Positions 27,089 through 49,319 of a DNA stretch of 64,000 bases are shown in pieces; the stretch's first letter is position 1, and each line of letters opens with the position of its first letter. The position numbers were made by a program, and so were the translations under genes. The notes under the pieces were generated by a model that saw only the letters and a program-made list of their open reading frames with translations, searched no databases and was not told the origin of the DNA. The stretch is from Pogonophryne albipinna (lineage: Eukaryota; Chordata; Actinopteri; Perciformes; Artedidraconidae): the NCBI GenBank assembly GCA_028583405.1, contig CM053256.1, positions 10,118,494-10,182,493 on the forward strand. The letters are read 5' to 3'.

Positions 27089-28842
27089 TATATTCCCTGT
27101 CATTTCTCTGCAAACCAACCAGAACTACTGCTAGAGTTTACCTCATTTATAAATGTAAATGAACTACTTTACCCTTTCTGAGTACGAAGATTTATATTAA
27201 ATTATTAGAATTAGTATTTATAATGTATTCTATGATTTGATGCGATAGATCCTGTGTGTAGTAAAGAAAAGAAGTGATGTTTTCATCAGTGTTCAAATCA
27301 AATGCTTTTTGATGAATTGAACTGCCAGCAGATGGCACCCCAGTGTTGTTAATCTTTTTTTTTTAAAGATCGAGCGCACTGTGCCTGAAGTCATTTATTG
27401 GTGATGTAAGATTAATCTCCACTGATTCCTCTGTGTCACGCTCAGTCAGTGTAGCCTCCCCTGTCCTGAGAACAGATCTCCATGTTCTTGCACTTCTTCT
27501 CCAATTCCCTGTGACCTGTGAATACGTGTGAGACAGAGACAAACACGAAAGCCAAAATCGTACCATTTTGAAGCTGCGAGTTTGTTTTCAGTTTGAAGAG
27601 ACTGTGAATCATGTCAACTTTCTGAAAATGTTACGTCTAAAATGTTGAATATACGTACGTGATATTCTTTAGAATTTCTCATTCATTGACTTTATGCAAC
27701 GTGTTCACCTCACTCATTATGGACATCAATCTCACTGTTTGAGTAAGAGCAGTTTATTCAAAATGAAGAATGAAAAGGCAAATAAATCTAATAAAACATC
27801 TGCTGCATGTCTGTGCAAATGACTGCTGGAACGAGCTAAAGGCAAAATCATATTTCAGTGTTGAGGTATACGGTTAGTCACTAACAAAACAAATAGAAAT
27901 GTTCTGATTGTTCACTCATTTCTCATTCTCGGAAATATCTGTTGCAAAGTATTTTTTTAACAACGTCTTAACATAGAGTTTTAGGAATTCCCTATTTGTT
28001 GTAACTAGTGATCAAAATACTACATTTTGATAATCAAAGGGAATAAAACAAGTGTCTGTGTCTGATGAAGCTTTAAAGTAAACTCAGAAGTGAAGGGTGA
28101 ATATTATCTTAGGGATCATTACCTGAGAACAAAACCCCTGTGAGACTGCAATTTGTACAACACTGATAAAGCAACACTGATAAAATAAAAGTATTTACAC
28201 CTGACGTGAAATGTGAGACAGCATTGAGCAAAACTTTGAAATTGTAATCTGACAAAAGTGAGAGTACATACATTGTAAATCAAAGATTACTTGTCAAAAA
28301 CTAAACTAAATAAACAGCTGTAGCAGAACATAACATACCCTTTTAACTGCAGGAAATGTTTCATAGTGCCTACATTGACTGAGGCTTTCAGTATTTTCTT
28401 ATCTATATTCAGTATTTTCATACTGAATATGCATGCTGTGACTCCGGCAAACCTTTCAATTCTTACATCATCTGCTATTGTTTTCATTTATTTCCTTTAA
28501 AAAAGGGAAACAAAAACTGAAGTTCCACAAAAAAAGAAACTAAACAAAATAATTCAAACACAGCTCGATGAAGTAACGGCAGCAGATCCTCTAATAAGAG
28601 TCAGAGGGTATTTCCGCTGGATATTACGTTAATATTAAAGACTTTAATGAGTCCGACGGAACTGCACTTCATTTTTAACACAGAGAACATGCTACACCAG
28701 ATTCTCCATTTGAAAACCTGATTTATTTCTATTAAAGCGCTTAGCTCCACTTACAGAAAATAAATGTCTACAAATCTACATGACCTAAATGAAGAGAGTT
28801 CCTGGATTGTCTGGAGATGTGTTTTGTTTATCTCTCCGTTCA
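27089..28842. other. Intergenic region between convergent slc25a40 and rundc3b
   Basis: The two genes end toward each other here. A variant poly(A) signal ATTAAA lies about 110 bp after the slc25a40 stop. For rundc3b, AATAAA on the minus strand lies at 28727-28722, about 115 bp past its stop. Apart from a possible small exon at 27442-27515 I see nothing else. Confidence 0.55.
27442..27515 (-). other. Possible terminal coding exon, gene unknown
   Basis: On the minus strand an acceptor-like CACAG is followed by an open stretch reading ELEKKCKNMEICSQDRGGYT and then D and TGA. The peptide looks like the charged end of a coiled-coil protein. It lies 1.3 kb beyond the known rundc3b stop, so it could be an alternative 3' exon of rundc3b or a relic. 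I do not recognise it. Confidence 0.2.
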
Positions 28843-39568
<10,726 letters not shown>

Positions 39569-40026
39569 CCCCGGCCCGTGACGGTGTCTGCGGGTGGAGG
39601 CGGTGCGTGGTCCCCACTCCTCTGCCTCTGCACCAGGGGAGGATCAGCTGGCTGTCTCCGTCACCTCCGAGCAACTCACGCTGCTCAGCTGAAGGAGGGG
39701 CTGCACACAAAGCTGCGTCAAGTCAAAATGATAGAGCTTCCGGATTGAACCTTCAGAATAAAAGCTCCCCCTCCACGTTAGCTAGTTCTAACAAAACATC
39801 CACGGTAATGATTACTATTTAGTTGGAGAGATTTGTAAAACCTCATTGGACTTCTTCAACAAATCGGTGACATATTCGTCCAGAAAGATACACGAATGGG
39901 CCCCCTTTTTAAATCAAGGTAGGCCCAAAACCATGCAAATGTTTTTGAGTGTGAATAGTGCAGCTGCATTTTCCTACAAAACGTGAATCGACTACTTAAT
40001 TTACCTGAAGGCATGTGCATAAATGA

Positions 40027-41276
40027 CAGGGACGTGCACAGACATTTTGGGGGGCAGGTGCTCAAGTGAGAAAAAGGGCACTTCCCATAATCATTTATAA
40101 AAAATTGTTTTAAAACAAAAAGTTAAATATAGTTGCACATCTCTGACTTACTGACCAATTTATTTTAATACCCTCACACTCACGCAATTGTTTAATACTC
40201 AACAGAATTCTACAAAATAATCAGCTAACACAGAGTCTTCTTTAGTATTCACTAAGCACAAGAGTAGACAACAAACTAATACAATTCATAGTTATTAAAT
40301 GAGCAGCCAACAATCAAAGTTATGAAGTTACTGTTTAAGGACATTACAGGCTAAAAGATAGTTTTTTCATGTAGGCCTACTTGTTATTTTGGTCTATTTT
40401 GCTTCCATGTTTTCTTTCACTCTAATGGAAAGAAAACTTCCAAGAAATGCATATATAAATGGTGTTCGTTTTACTACCATGTCTGAATTAATCTATAGGC
40501 TAGATTTAAAGCTAATCTGCATATATAAACATAACATTTCAGGGGAAAATACTGACTTGACGTGAGTAACTATCTGGGGAAGTTGTGAGGTGATGTGTTT
40601 TTTGTTTTATCCTTCTACCTGCAATGCCTTGGTAACCGCATGCAAATTAACGCATTTTAATTAAGCCTATAGTTAACGCCTGATTTGCATATCAATGTAG
40701 CGATTGTGATGACGTTATTAGATACACATTTTACTATTTTCACTCTAAGTGTCTCCCCTTGAGTACAGTACATTAGCCTGTATGCCCGTGATAAATTGCC
40801 TTAGCTAAACCTTGAGCTAACTTATCCATTAGCTTGTAGCCTTAGTTAACTATATATTTGTTATTGTCTTTTAACTAATTAGCTGTAAACTCGAGGCACT
40901 AGCAGTTTAGTAATTTGTTCATCACCACTCACCTTCAAAATAAGCCAAGAAAAGCCGGCATAACATGGAACAATAAAGTGGGAGGTGCTGCTACCTGTCT
41001 GTCTGAAGGGACGGCCGATGTCCACACCGCTGTGCAAGAGACGTGGAGGGAGGGAGGGAGAGCTACGGAACTTCACAGTCTAATCTCCCGACCTGATATT
41101 TTAATTTTGTATTCAATCAATATATTTTTGGAAAGGAAACCTGTGCGCAAACAGCAGTAGATATATTTTCATTTATTAAAAAAAATTAAAAAGGGGGGGA
41201 AAAGGGCACTTTCTCTGGAGGAAGAAAAAGGGCAGGGGCTCAAGCCCACTTTGATGTCTATGTGTGCACGTGCCTG
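40027..41276. mobile_element. Probable decayed hAT-like element upstream of rundc3b
   Basis: The left end reads CAGGGACGTGCACAGACAT. The right end, read inward, is CAGGCACGTGCACACATAGACAT. Flanking 8-mers ATAAATGA and GTAAAGGA agree at six of eight positions, consistent with an old target duplication. GGGCACTT and GGGGCAGGTGCTCA-type motifs recur near both ends. No transposase remains. The sequence CGTGAATCGACTACTTAA also occurs outside both ends (39984 and 41378), so a larger enclosing repeat is possible. Confidence 0.5.
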
Positions 41277-41974
41277 GTAAAGGATACTCATAAACATGAC
41301 AAATATGTTCGCCCAACCAATTTCGGGTTAATGTGTGTAAATATGGTACTGTCATCTTATGTGCCTCCCAATGACCGTGAATCGACTACTTAACGTCACT
41401 TACACTTACAATAATTACCATACGAAAAAACTAAAACTGAAATACTCTCTTTTGTTATGTTTAATATTTCAATTACATTATTATACATGTTCTGATGTGC
41501 GCCTTATTTAGTGCTGACTTTTATTTTGAAGCCAGATTTGTCCAGCCGGTAATAAGAGTCTGTAAACAAAGGAGGTTTCAATGACAGTACAGGGTCCTGG
41601 AAGAAATTGTGTGTCACCAGTGTGAGAAGTTCAATAAAAGGTGTGAGCTGCTTCTTATTATACATAACATACACTGATATAATGTGTGAATGGCATGTCT
41701 GTTTTAATTTCAAAGAGATAAAAAGCTGATAAATCTAACAAAATGAATAAAACAAATCTGAATCTAGCATTTTCCTCCTTAAACTTCGCTTTCAATAATT
41801 ACTCAGTTAAAGGAGGGGTAGGCAAGTTTGAGAAACCGGCTCGAGATACACTTTTTGTTATATTCCATGGAATGCTCTTAACATCCCGATAGCAATGCAT
41901 ATCTTAAGTGCTTTGACAAAAAATCCATAAAAAAATTTCATCTGTGGAAGCCGTAATACTGTAAAAAGTACGAC

Positions 41975-42017
41975 CAATCCAATCCGTTTAGCCGGCCCGG
42001 CTAAACGGATTGGATTG
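41975..42017. repeat. Perfect 21-bp-arm hairpin near the transposon left end
   Basis: Arms 41975-41995 and 41997-42017 are exact reverse complements around a single C, with the core TTTAGCCGG/CCGGCTAAA. It lies between the left inverted repeat and the transposase start codon, about 165 bp inside the element. No counterpart is seen at the right end. Confidence 0.9.
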
Positions 42018-42149
42018 CCGCCCTGTCTGTCAGCCTTCCATCTCGTGCACGCACAAATGTATCTCGTGCCCTCATTGGGCGTGACGTCATTGGGCGTGCA
42101 TTGCAGCAGTACTTCAATGACTCACCAGCAACAGGCGGCCACTTTCACC

Positions 42150-45100
42150 ATGGCAGAGTTACGTTCAACATCGTCTACTGGTCGCAAAAGAAAAAATGTA
42201 ACGGAGCAAAATAAGAACAAAAAGAAAGTGGAAACTAGGAGAAGTCAAACCAGAGTCAATATCGGAGTTGCTTTTCAACGATGGCGACTACTGATGGAAC
42301 ACACCGAGTTGAAATCTGATGCCATGGTCGCTCTTTTTCTCTTGGACAGGTAATTATCTGTTTTGTATGGTTTACAATTCCCCTGAACTATATAGCCAAC
42401 CTAAGTTTTAGCAGCTCATTTGTAAAACACTTTAAATTGCCGACGAGTATGAATTGTGCTATTTTAAAATACACTTAGCTTGCCTCGCCTTGCTTCACGC
42501 ATAGACATAGAACGTTTGTTTGTTATACATAAAAAAGTAAGTGAACATGTAAGTAGCAGCCAGTAGTGTGTGAATGTATATGACGAAATGCTCGTCTTTA
42601 TCAGACTGCTCTCTGGCAACAACTATGCCAAGATTTCACTACTATTCCGGTTCATGAACATGGGGATGGTGGATAGGTCCTCCTTCTTCAAAATCCAGGA
42701 CTACTACTGTGTGGACAGTATAAAGGACTTCTGGAACGAGAAGAGGGCCAAACTCATCACCCAGCTTCACCCTAAAGGGCCTGTTGTGATCTTGGGTAAG
42801 TTGGAGACACACACTAGCACAAACTATACACCATGGTATATAACTGTATTTGTTCCCCAGAAGCAGTATTAGCAGGGCAGATGCAAAAATAATTTTAAAT
42901 AAAGTTCAGTAAAGAACTCAAAAGTAATTGTGTGAAAGTAGAAATATAATGCAATCAAATGTGCCCAAAATGTCAGTCCAGTATTTCTTTTATTGGGGTT
43001 GAGCATAATTTCTACTCTTCATGTTGAGTGTGAGCCTATACCAGGCAACTTTTGCTTTTGAAAAGATGTGAATCAATATTTTCAATGTTGTTGTTTTTGT
43101 GTGAGATACAAAACGCTAGGCTGACCTAAGGTTGCTCAGTGTTTCATGCATTTTGAGCATCATGCAATTGAATGTTTATCGCAATATGGAACTATGTAGT
43201 TATCCTTTTTTGTTCTCATTTCGATTCAAAGGAGATGCTCGGATGGACAGTCCTGGATTCTGTGCGCAATACTGCACATACACTGCCATGGACAATGACT
43301 CCAAAAACATAATCTGCATGATCAACCTAGACAAGCGTGAAACACAGAGAAATTCTGTTATAATGGAGAAGGAGGGCTTCATGCGTGCCATTAATACACT
43401 TCGTGAAGAGCTGCATGTGACAGAAATTTGCACAGATGCTCATACGCAGATATCAGCCCTCTTCAGTAAGTGGATAAAATGTAGTTTTCTTCAGGGGTTT
43501 GTTGCAGCAAGTCCCAGACTACATTCATCACTGCATTACTATGACTGGACATAGTCAAATATGCTAGGTTATTACATAGCATATTTGTTTCATGACTTGT
43601 TTTTGTCCTTCAGGCAAAGGGGACTTGAAAGATAGCGGAATCCACCACTCTCTGGACATCTGGCATGGGTCCAAAAACTTGGGCAAAAAAGTTCTGACCG
43701 TAAGTCCATGATCTCTCAAAATAAAGATAGATAAATAAATAGATATGCTGTACTTCATTGAAATCATCTACATCAACCCTGTTTTAATAAACCCAGTTGA
43801 CGTCCCATAACAAACATTTTGTTCAATGTCCAGGCAGGGCAGCAAAAGGGGTGCTCCATACTACAGATGTGGAACAAGGACATCTGCAACCACTTCTGGT
43901 ACTGCTGTAAAACTGCCGACCATTATGAAGACTTCTTTGTAAGTATTACAAAACAAATATCATCAAATGAAATAATTTATAATAATGTAATACAATTTAA
44001 AAAGCTCAGAAATCAACATGCAATCAGTGCCTGATGCCATTTCCTCATCCATAACTATCATTTTCAGAGTAATGTAATTGCTGATATACAGGGCATTTAG
44101 TTTACACCATTATGTCAAACGCTGCATTTATGTAAAGGTGACTGAGATTTAGCAGACGCTTTTAGCCAGACACAGACTCGGAACATTCAGGAATCAAACC
44201 CGTAAACATACCAAGCGGTGACACTAACTGTTGATCTACTCATGCCTCCGCCTTATGGGAGTTGTTGTACCAAATGGTAACATGTATATATACTAATACT
44301 TTGGACAAAACATCAGAATAAAAGTGCTCGCTAGACCTTGGTCAACAGGTCGGATTCTTTTTCTGACTGTTCACCTGTGGTTTGTGCAAACTGGGCTTGC
44401 TCGCTTGCTGACCTCAGAATTCACAACACATTTCTATCTGTTTTTTCTCAGGACATGTGGACTGGACTCCTGCACCACGTCACAGGAGAACATTCATGGG
44501 CCCTTGGAGCCTGTCACCATGGCCCCTTGTTGGAGAGCAGAGAGAAGGAGTGGATCCAGCAGGGCTCCGTGGCACACCAGAGTCTTACTGATATCATTCT
44601 CAATGCACGTTGGCTTAAAAACGTCCACAAATATCTGCGTTTCAGGTATACCAGCCAAGGTCTATGTTCAAGTGACTGTTTTCCCATACGTCAATACTTC
44701 TGTGTTATTCTGAATTTGGTGCTTTTATGCATCAAATTGTATAACCAGAAAAAAAATAATGTATATTGTTTTCACTGTGCTCTCAGATCAACTGCAGACC
44801 TGGAGTCCTTCAATAATCACATTCTCATGTATGCAAGCAAGCGCTTCAGCTTCTCTCCAACGGTATATGCAGCTCGGACACTGCTGGCTGGCCTGGACTA
44901 CAATCACCACATCCACAGACCAGCAAAGAGAAAAAAAGATGGCTCTATTCAGTATATTGTAATAATATTACTCCTATGCATTTTAGTCTATTACCTTATA
45001 GGTGCTTAGTCAAGGCTGATCCAATGCTATGAAAAATAAGCATTGTGGAAGTACAAACTACTGTGCCATGTACGGTCATATGAACATTTCACTAATGTGT

Positions 45101-45776
45101 AACTTTTCTTTTATGGCAGATACAGGAAGTTGTACAACAAAAGGTCCAGGGCGTGGAGGTTGCACACATTGAAAGTAGAGAAGGATTACAGCTACATCCC
45201 CGACCTCCAGAGCGCTATCCTGCGGCGAAGATTGTCTGCAACCAAGGGGATGCCAAGGATCAGAGCCAAGAGGCCAGACGATCCCCGTCAACATGGGGTT
45301 CTGTCAGGTGCCCCTGCACCAACCACCCAGGAGCTGTTGCAGAAGCAAGTCAGCAGAGGACTAGGTGAGTTGTCTTACGATAATGTAGATTGATCATCAA
45401 GCGGTAACATTCTAGCAAAAGCTAGTTTAAAAAAAAGTGTCGACATTTATGCCAGGTTCCACAAAACATCATCAGTTTCTAAACCTCAGAGCTACTAATT
45501 ATGATCTACAAGAGTTATCTCAACAAAGTAATGGCTCAACCATATGCAAGTGTGTCCTTAGTCCACTAAAGAGTCTAGTCGTTTTGCTTTTCAAATCATC
45601 TTTGGACCCACAATAGGTATGACATTGAAAAGTGTTTTTCACTACATGAAATGCTGCCAAACTTGCAGTGTTGTCTGTCTTTGGCAGTAATGCGGGTGTT
45701 GTTGATATGCTGTAATTACTGTCATATATGTAATTGTGATATTTATTTTAAAGGACAATCACTGCCCAAGGAATAG
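42150..45776 (+). CDS. Kolobok-like DDE transposase, nine exons
   Basis: Exons 42150-42349, 42605-42795, 43232-43465, 43614-43699, 43834-43938, 44452-44645, 44787-44951, 45120-45364 and 45754-45776 join in phase into 480 codons plus TAG. All introns are GT-AG. An AATAAA lies at 45939. The N-terminus is very basic (GRKRKNVTEQNKNKKK). Candidate catalytic acids are Asp132/Asp136 in GDARMDSPGF, Asp199 in CTDAHTQIS and Glu343 in TADLESFNNHILMY. The conserved SLDIWHGSKNLGKKV and ICNHFWYCCK segments lie between them. It would cut and paste the element via its inverted repeats. From memory, relatives carry a cysteine-rich region between the N-terminal FLLD motif and LLSGNNYAK. Here exon 1 joins directly to that motif, so a segment may be missing. 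Exon 2's start is chosen by phase. Confidence 0.78.
44130..44245 (+). repeat. SINE-like fragment in a transposase intron
   Basis: The stretch containing TTTAGCAGACGCTTTTA and, further on, CATTCAGGAATCAAACCCG resembles abundant fish retroposon sequence. A second TTTAGCAGACGCT occurs near 46770, outside the ballast exon. Confidence 0.3.
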
Positions 45777-45938
45777 AGGATTGGCCCAGCACCAATATGC
45801 AACGTGCACATCCTGTCCTGTAATCAACAGCCTGGAAACCTCTGCCGACACACCATTTCTTCCTTTGTGTACATATGATGTTTATAGTTGTTATATAATG
45901 TATCTTGTAATATTGAATATTTGATGGTGTTCCAATAT

Positions 45939-46054
45939 AATAAACAGGTTTCATAACACATTTGGTTGTCGTCGTTCGTACATAAATAATAAATGTAATC
46001 GCTTCATTGTTTATGCTAAAAGGAAAAGGCATTAATCATTTTAAAGATTTTATT
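45939..46054. terminator. Convergent poly(A) signals of the two transposon genes
   Basis: AATAAA on the plus strand at 45939-45944 lies 163 bp after the transposase stop. AATAAA on the minus strand at 46054-46049 lies about 83 bp after the ballast-gene stop. The transcription units would overlap at their ends unless cleavage is efficient. Confidence 0.6.
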
Positions 46055-46136
46055 TAAACAAGTTTGACGAAAGTGCAGAACATAAATAGTGAATTATTTT
46101 TAAAGAAATATTGTGATTGCACTTATGACTGTGAGC

Positions 46137-47108
46137 TTATACCCTACTGGGGATGAAGCCTTTGTACTGTCCATGTGAATCTGGGTACCGGTCTCGTATC
46201 TTCCAGACACAGCAACTGGGTATAATCACTCTGTGACCCTGTCCCAAGGCTCCATATTGCCACACAACAAATTGTCTGTATGCTGCATAGCGGAACTGTT
46301 TGTTGCTCTCCCCTGTGTCTTGAACATCAGCCACTGCCCGGATATCGTTCCAGATCCGTCTTGCAAGGCGCAGGACCCCCTCCTGCAAAATATACACTTC
46401 CATGTGTGGAAGGCTGGAAACACAGGAGTCATGAGGTTGCCCACAGCATTTCCTTTCCACATCTGTGGACATTTCTCTGCAGTTATGGCAGAAACACCAA
46501 CTGGGTTGACCTTCAACGGGCCACTCTGCTTTGACCAGATGTGCTGGGTTCTGGAGTGTACTCAGTGTCAGAGGAAACCATGCTCTCATCCTGGATGCTC
46601 TCATCCTGGAAGCTCTAACAAGCGAAACAAGAGATTATAATATAATTATGAATTATTATAATATTATAATAATTATTATGAATGAATTATAATATGAAAT
46701 CCACGTTCCTCAATGTGTCACCGATGATAACAGAAACAAACGGCAGGTAGCATTTACATGTACTCATTTAGCAGACGCTGTCTAGCGTAGCTAGGTAATT
46801 AGGTACTGTATTTAGTTCGTCAACAAACATAATAGATGAATACGCTAAATATTTCAAATAAACATTAAAAACCAACTTGGGCTGTGTAGTATTGCTAACC
46901 TAGATGTGTTTAGCTTTGCCTGATATGTAACGTTACTGCAGCCTGCTCTCGCCAGCTAGCCAGAAATAATTTACTTATTTTTAATACATTTTCCCAAAAC
47001 AAACATGCTAGCTTAAAAAATATAAGCACTGACAATAACTTTGTTCCTTTTTTACGTTCATTATTATGATAATCTTAGGTGTTGTTTTCTTACATCTGAT
47101 TGAGCCAT
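46137..47108 (-). CDS. P2X7 C-terminal (ballast) domain-like protein, frame disrupted
   Basis: Probable exon 1 is 47108-47094 (MAQSD, then a GTAAGA donor). Exon 2 starts at 46614 after a TTGTTAG acceptor and ends at stop 46137. The domain body is open from about 46540: SWCFCHNCREMSTDVERKCC, then EVYILQEGVLRLARRIW, NKQFRYAAYRQFVVWQYG and PSCCVWKIRDRYPDSHGQY. The last block closely matches the end of the P2X7 receptor (PSCC.W.IR..P.S.GQY.GF), whose cytoplasmic ballast binds zinc and guanine nucleotide. No transmembrane segment is present, so this is a free-standing domain. Exon 2 is 478 nt, not a multiple of three. The acidic N-terminal part (DTEYTPEPSTSGQ) is in another frame and meets TGA at 46515-46513. 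This implies a one-base-type frameshift near 46515-46540, or initiation at ATG 46604 giving 155 aa. Confidence 0.7.
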
Positions 47109-47620
47109 GTTTTCCCAAGATGCTCAAGTCTGCTGACGTCATGTGCGCGTTCATGTGTGTTGGAGGAGGTGCTCTGTAAGGAAGTCTGAAGGAAGGGGCG
47201 GATTCTTTTCGGCTGTGTACTTTCAAATGTTAGTGCACTCGAGCCGGTTTCTCAAACTTGCCTACCCCTCCTTTAAGCAAAGGTCCAAATAAAATAAAGG
47301 CTTAACATCTGATATAACTCCGTTTAGAAAATACAACTAAATATTTCACAGCATCATAAAACATTAGGCCATAGTATATCACATTATGAAATTAGCAATA
47401 GTGGATATGAGTTAACCATGTGTTACCATATTTCAGTGCTGTATTTTGATTTTAAACATGAGGCATTCCTAGCATTCGGTGCCATTTCAGCTAGGTTAAT
47501 CAAAAATAAAAAACATAATTGTCCATGTTTTTTTTATTTTAATCTGAATGATGGCTTGTTAAAGTATAAGAAAAATATTTTGGTCAAGATCAGGATTTTT
47601 TAACATCCCCAACAGTTACT

Positions 47621-48581
47621 AGGCTTGTTTGAGACGCGTTGCGGCTCGCCTCGAAAGTAGACGAGAATAGCCGATCGCAGCCGGGGGAGGTCTCAAAAAG
47701 CTCGCCTGAAGTCGGACAGCTCGGAGTCGGCTTCGTCTTCTTCTTCTTCTCTCGTTTTTTTGGCGGATTGCAAACAACTTTAAGGTGCATACCGCCGCCT
47801 CCGGAGTCGGCTTGACTCGGTTTGCATTTATAAAGAATGCACACATGTGTTTAATCGTTAATGTCAGATATGTACTAAGTAAATACATTTGTTCCTGCTC
47901 AAGATTAGATTCAACTTTATTGTTATTGCACATATTACAGGTAGGCTACTGAGACAACGAAATGCAGTTTAGCTTCTAACCAGGTGCAACAAGCAGTAAA
48001 GTGAAAAGTAATGTACACAATAGACAGAATAAAATATAGAATGAATTGAATGATGAATAAACAGTGAGGGGTATGAATACACTAGATATCAGCCTGTGAG
48101 CAGTATGAACAGTGTGTATGAATATGCTAAGATATATAAAGTATGAAAACGGTAAGCAGTGCAAGTATAGTATAACATATATAGATATTCATTTCATGAT
48201 GATAAACATTGTGGAACAATGATGAAAAATGGGAATGGATGTGGCGACGTAAAACTGACACAAAACAACAACAAACTTTTGCCGAGCCAATTGGAGAGTT
48301 TCATCAGCAGCACGGGGTAAAAACCACCAATGAGCGCTCAGCTCGAGATACCAGCGAGTCGTTTCCCATCAAGCATTTCGCTTCCGCAGCCCGTGGAGAG
48401 GAACTGCGCCGCCTCGCCGCGACTCGCTCTCCAGGCTGCGGGCGTCTTTGTCCCGCGAGATTTCAAAGTCTCATGTAGGCGAGCCTCCAGAGCAAGTCGG
48501 ACAAAATGACTAACCATCATGCAACGCACTAGCAAGACGTTGATCGCAACTGTGCAGGTCTCGCTTGTCTCAAACAAGCCT
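47621..48581. mobile_element. Harbinger-like MITE with nested retroposon piece
   Basis: The left end AGGCTTGTTTGAGAC and right end GTCTCAAACAAGCCT are exact inverted repeats. ACT lies outside both (47618-47620, 48582-48584). A 3-bp target duplication fits PIF/Harbinger-type elements, although TWA is more usual. Inside, 47905-48180 (CAACTTTATTGTTATTGCAC, then CGAAATGCAGTTTAGCTTCTAACCAG-like sequence) is a known-looking fish dispersed repeat inserted later. No transposase is present. Confidence 0.5.
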
Positions 48582-48584
48582 ACT

Positions 48585-49312
48585 GTGTGTCCACCCTGTT
48601 AATGTGAAAAATAGTAACAGGGTGGACATTTTATTCTAAACTTAGCTATTGCTACATGCGTGATGATAATCAAGCTAGCACTTGGTGACAACAGAAACAT
48701 ATATTTGATAGATATATTCACCCTATTTTCTAAATGTAAAACAAATTATCAGTTTCCATTAAAACTGAGCATAACAGCGTGGACATGTTATGCTTTACCC
48801 ATGCATTACCGCAACAGCTAAGTTCTTTAAAACATTTTTAAAAAACGTTGAAGGAAGAATGCATTCACTCTGCTTCTTGAAGATGATGTTCCCACTCAAA
48901 ATGTATCCTTCTTCAATCTTGAGTCATACGAATAGTAAAGGGGCGTGTCCAGAGGGATTCAAATCAGAGTAACAGGGGGGACATTCAAACAGGGGACACA
49001 CACTTTAAAAAAAACTTTAAACAATAAAAATGAATTAATAACAACAAATTCAATTTGGTGAGGAATATTAGCAAAAGTGGTATACAACAGTGACAAAAAT
49101 GTATAATTTGTTTGGATTTGTTTGATTTCTTTTTTATATCTGTTACAGAAGTTGAGCAAACATGATTTGGGACACAGCAATTTGGCCTACTTGTGCTCAA
49201 ATCAGAGTAAATATTTAGAATTTTGAATATCCTGGGTAAATAACATTGTTGTTTTATGGTAGAGGGGGATAAATATTTAAAACCAAGCTTTTAAAAAATA
49301 AGCATTAGACCT
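48585..49312. other. Spacer, no feature seen
   Basis: AT-rich DNA between the Harbinger-like element and THAP copy 2. Two AACAGGGTGGACATTTT/AACAGGGGGGACATTC-like phrases (about 48614 and 48971) hint at an old repeat, but no ends can be set. Confidence 0.4.
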
Positions 49313-49319
49313 ATGCATT

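Larger units (their letters stand above)
41811..47272. mobile_element. Kolobok-like autonomous-type DNA transposon with two genes
   Basis: A 5,462-bp element is bounded by perfect 35-bp terminal inverted repeats (outer sequence AGGAGGGGTAGGCAAGTTTG at each end, read inward). TTAA lies immediately outside at 41807-41810 and 47273-47276. A TTAA target duplication plus a transposase with a GDARMDSPG motif fits the Kolobok superfamily; piggyBac also uses TTAA but has CCC-type ends and an unrelated transposase. The element carries a spliced transposase gene on the plus strand and a P2X7 ballast-like gene on the minus strand. Their 3' ends converge, with poly(A) signals about 105 bp apart. Identical ends suggest recent activity. 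Confidence 0.88.

Noticed and set aside
44338..45009. Single 223-codon frame as an independent gene
   Set aside because: It reads through introns 6 and 7 of the transposase. The conserved protein blocks are confined to the spliced exons and join in phase.
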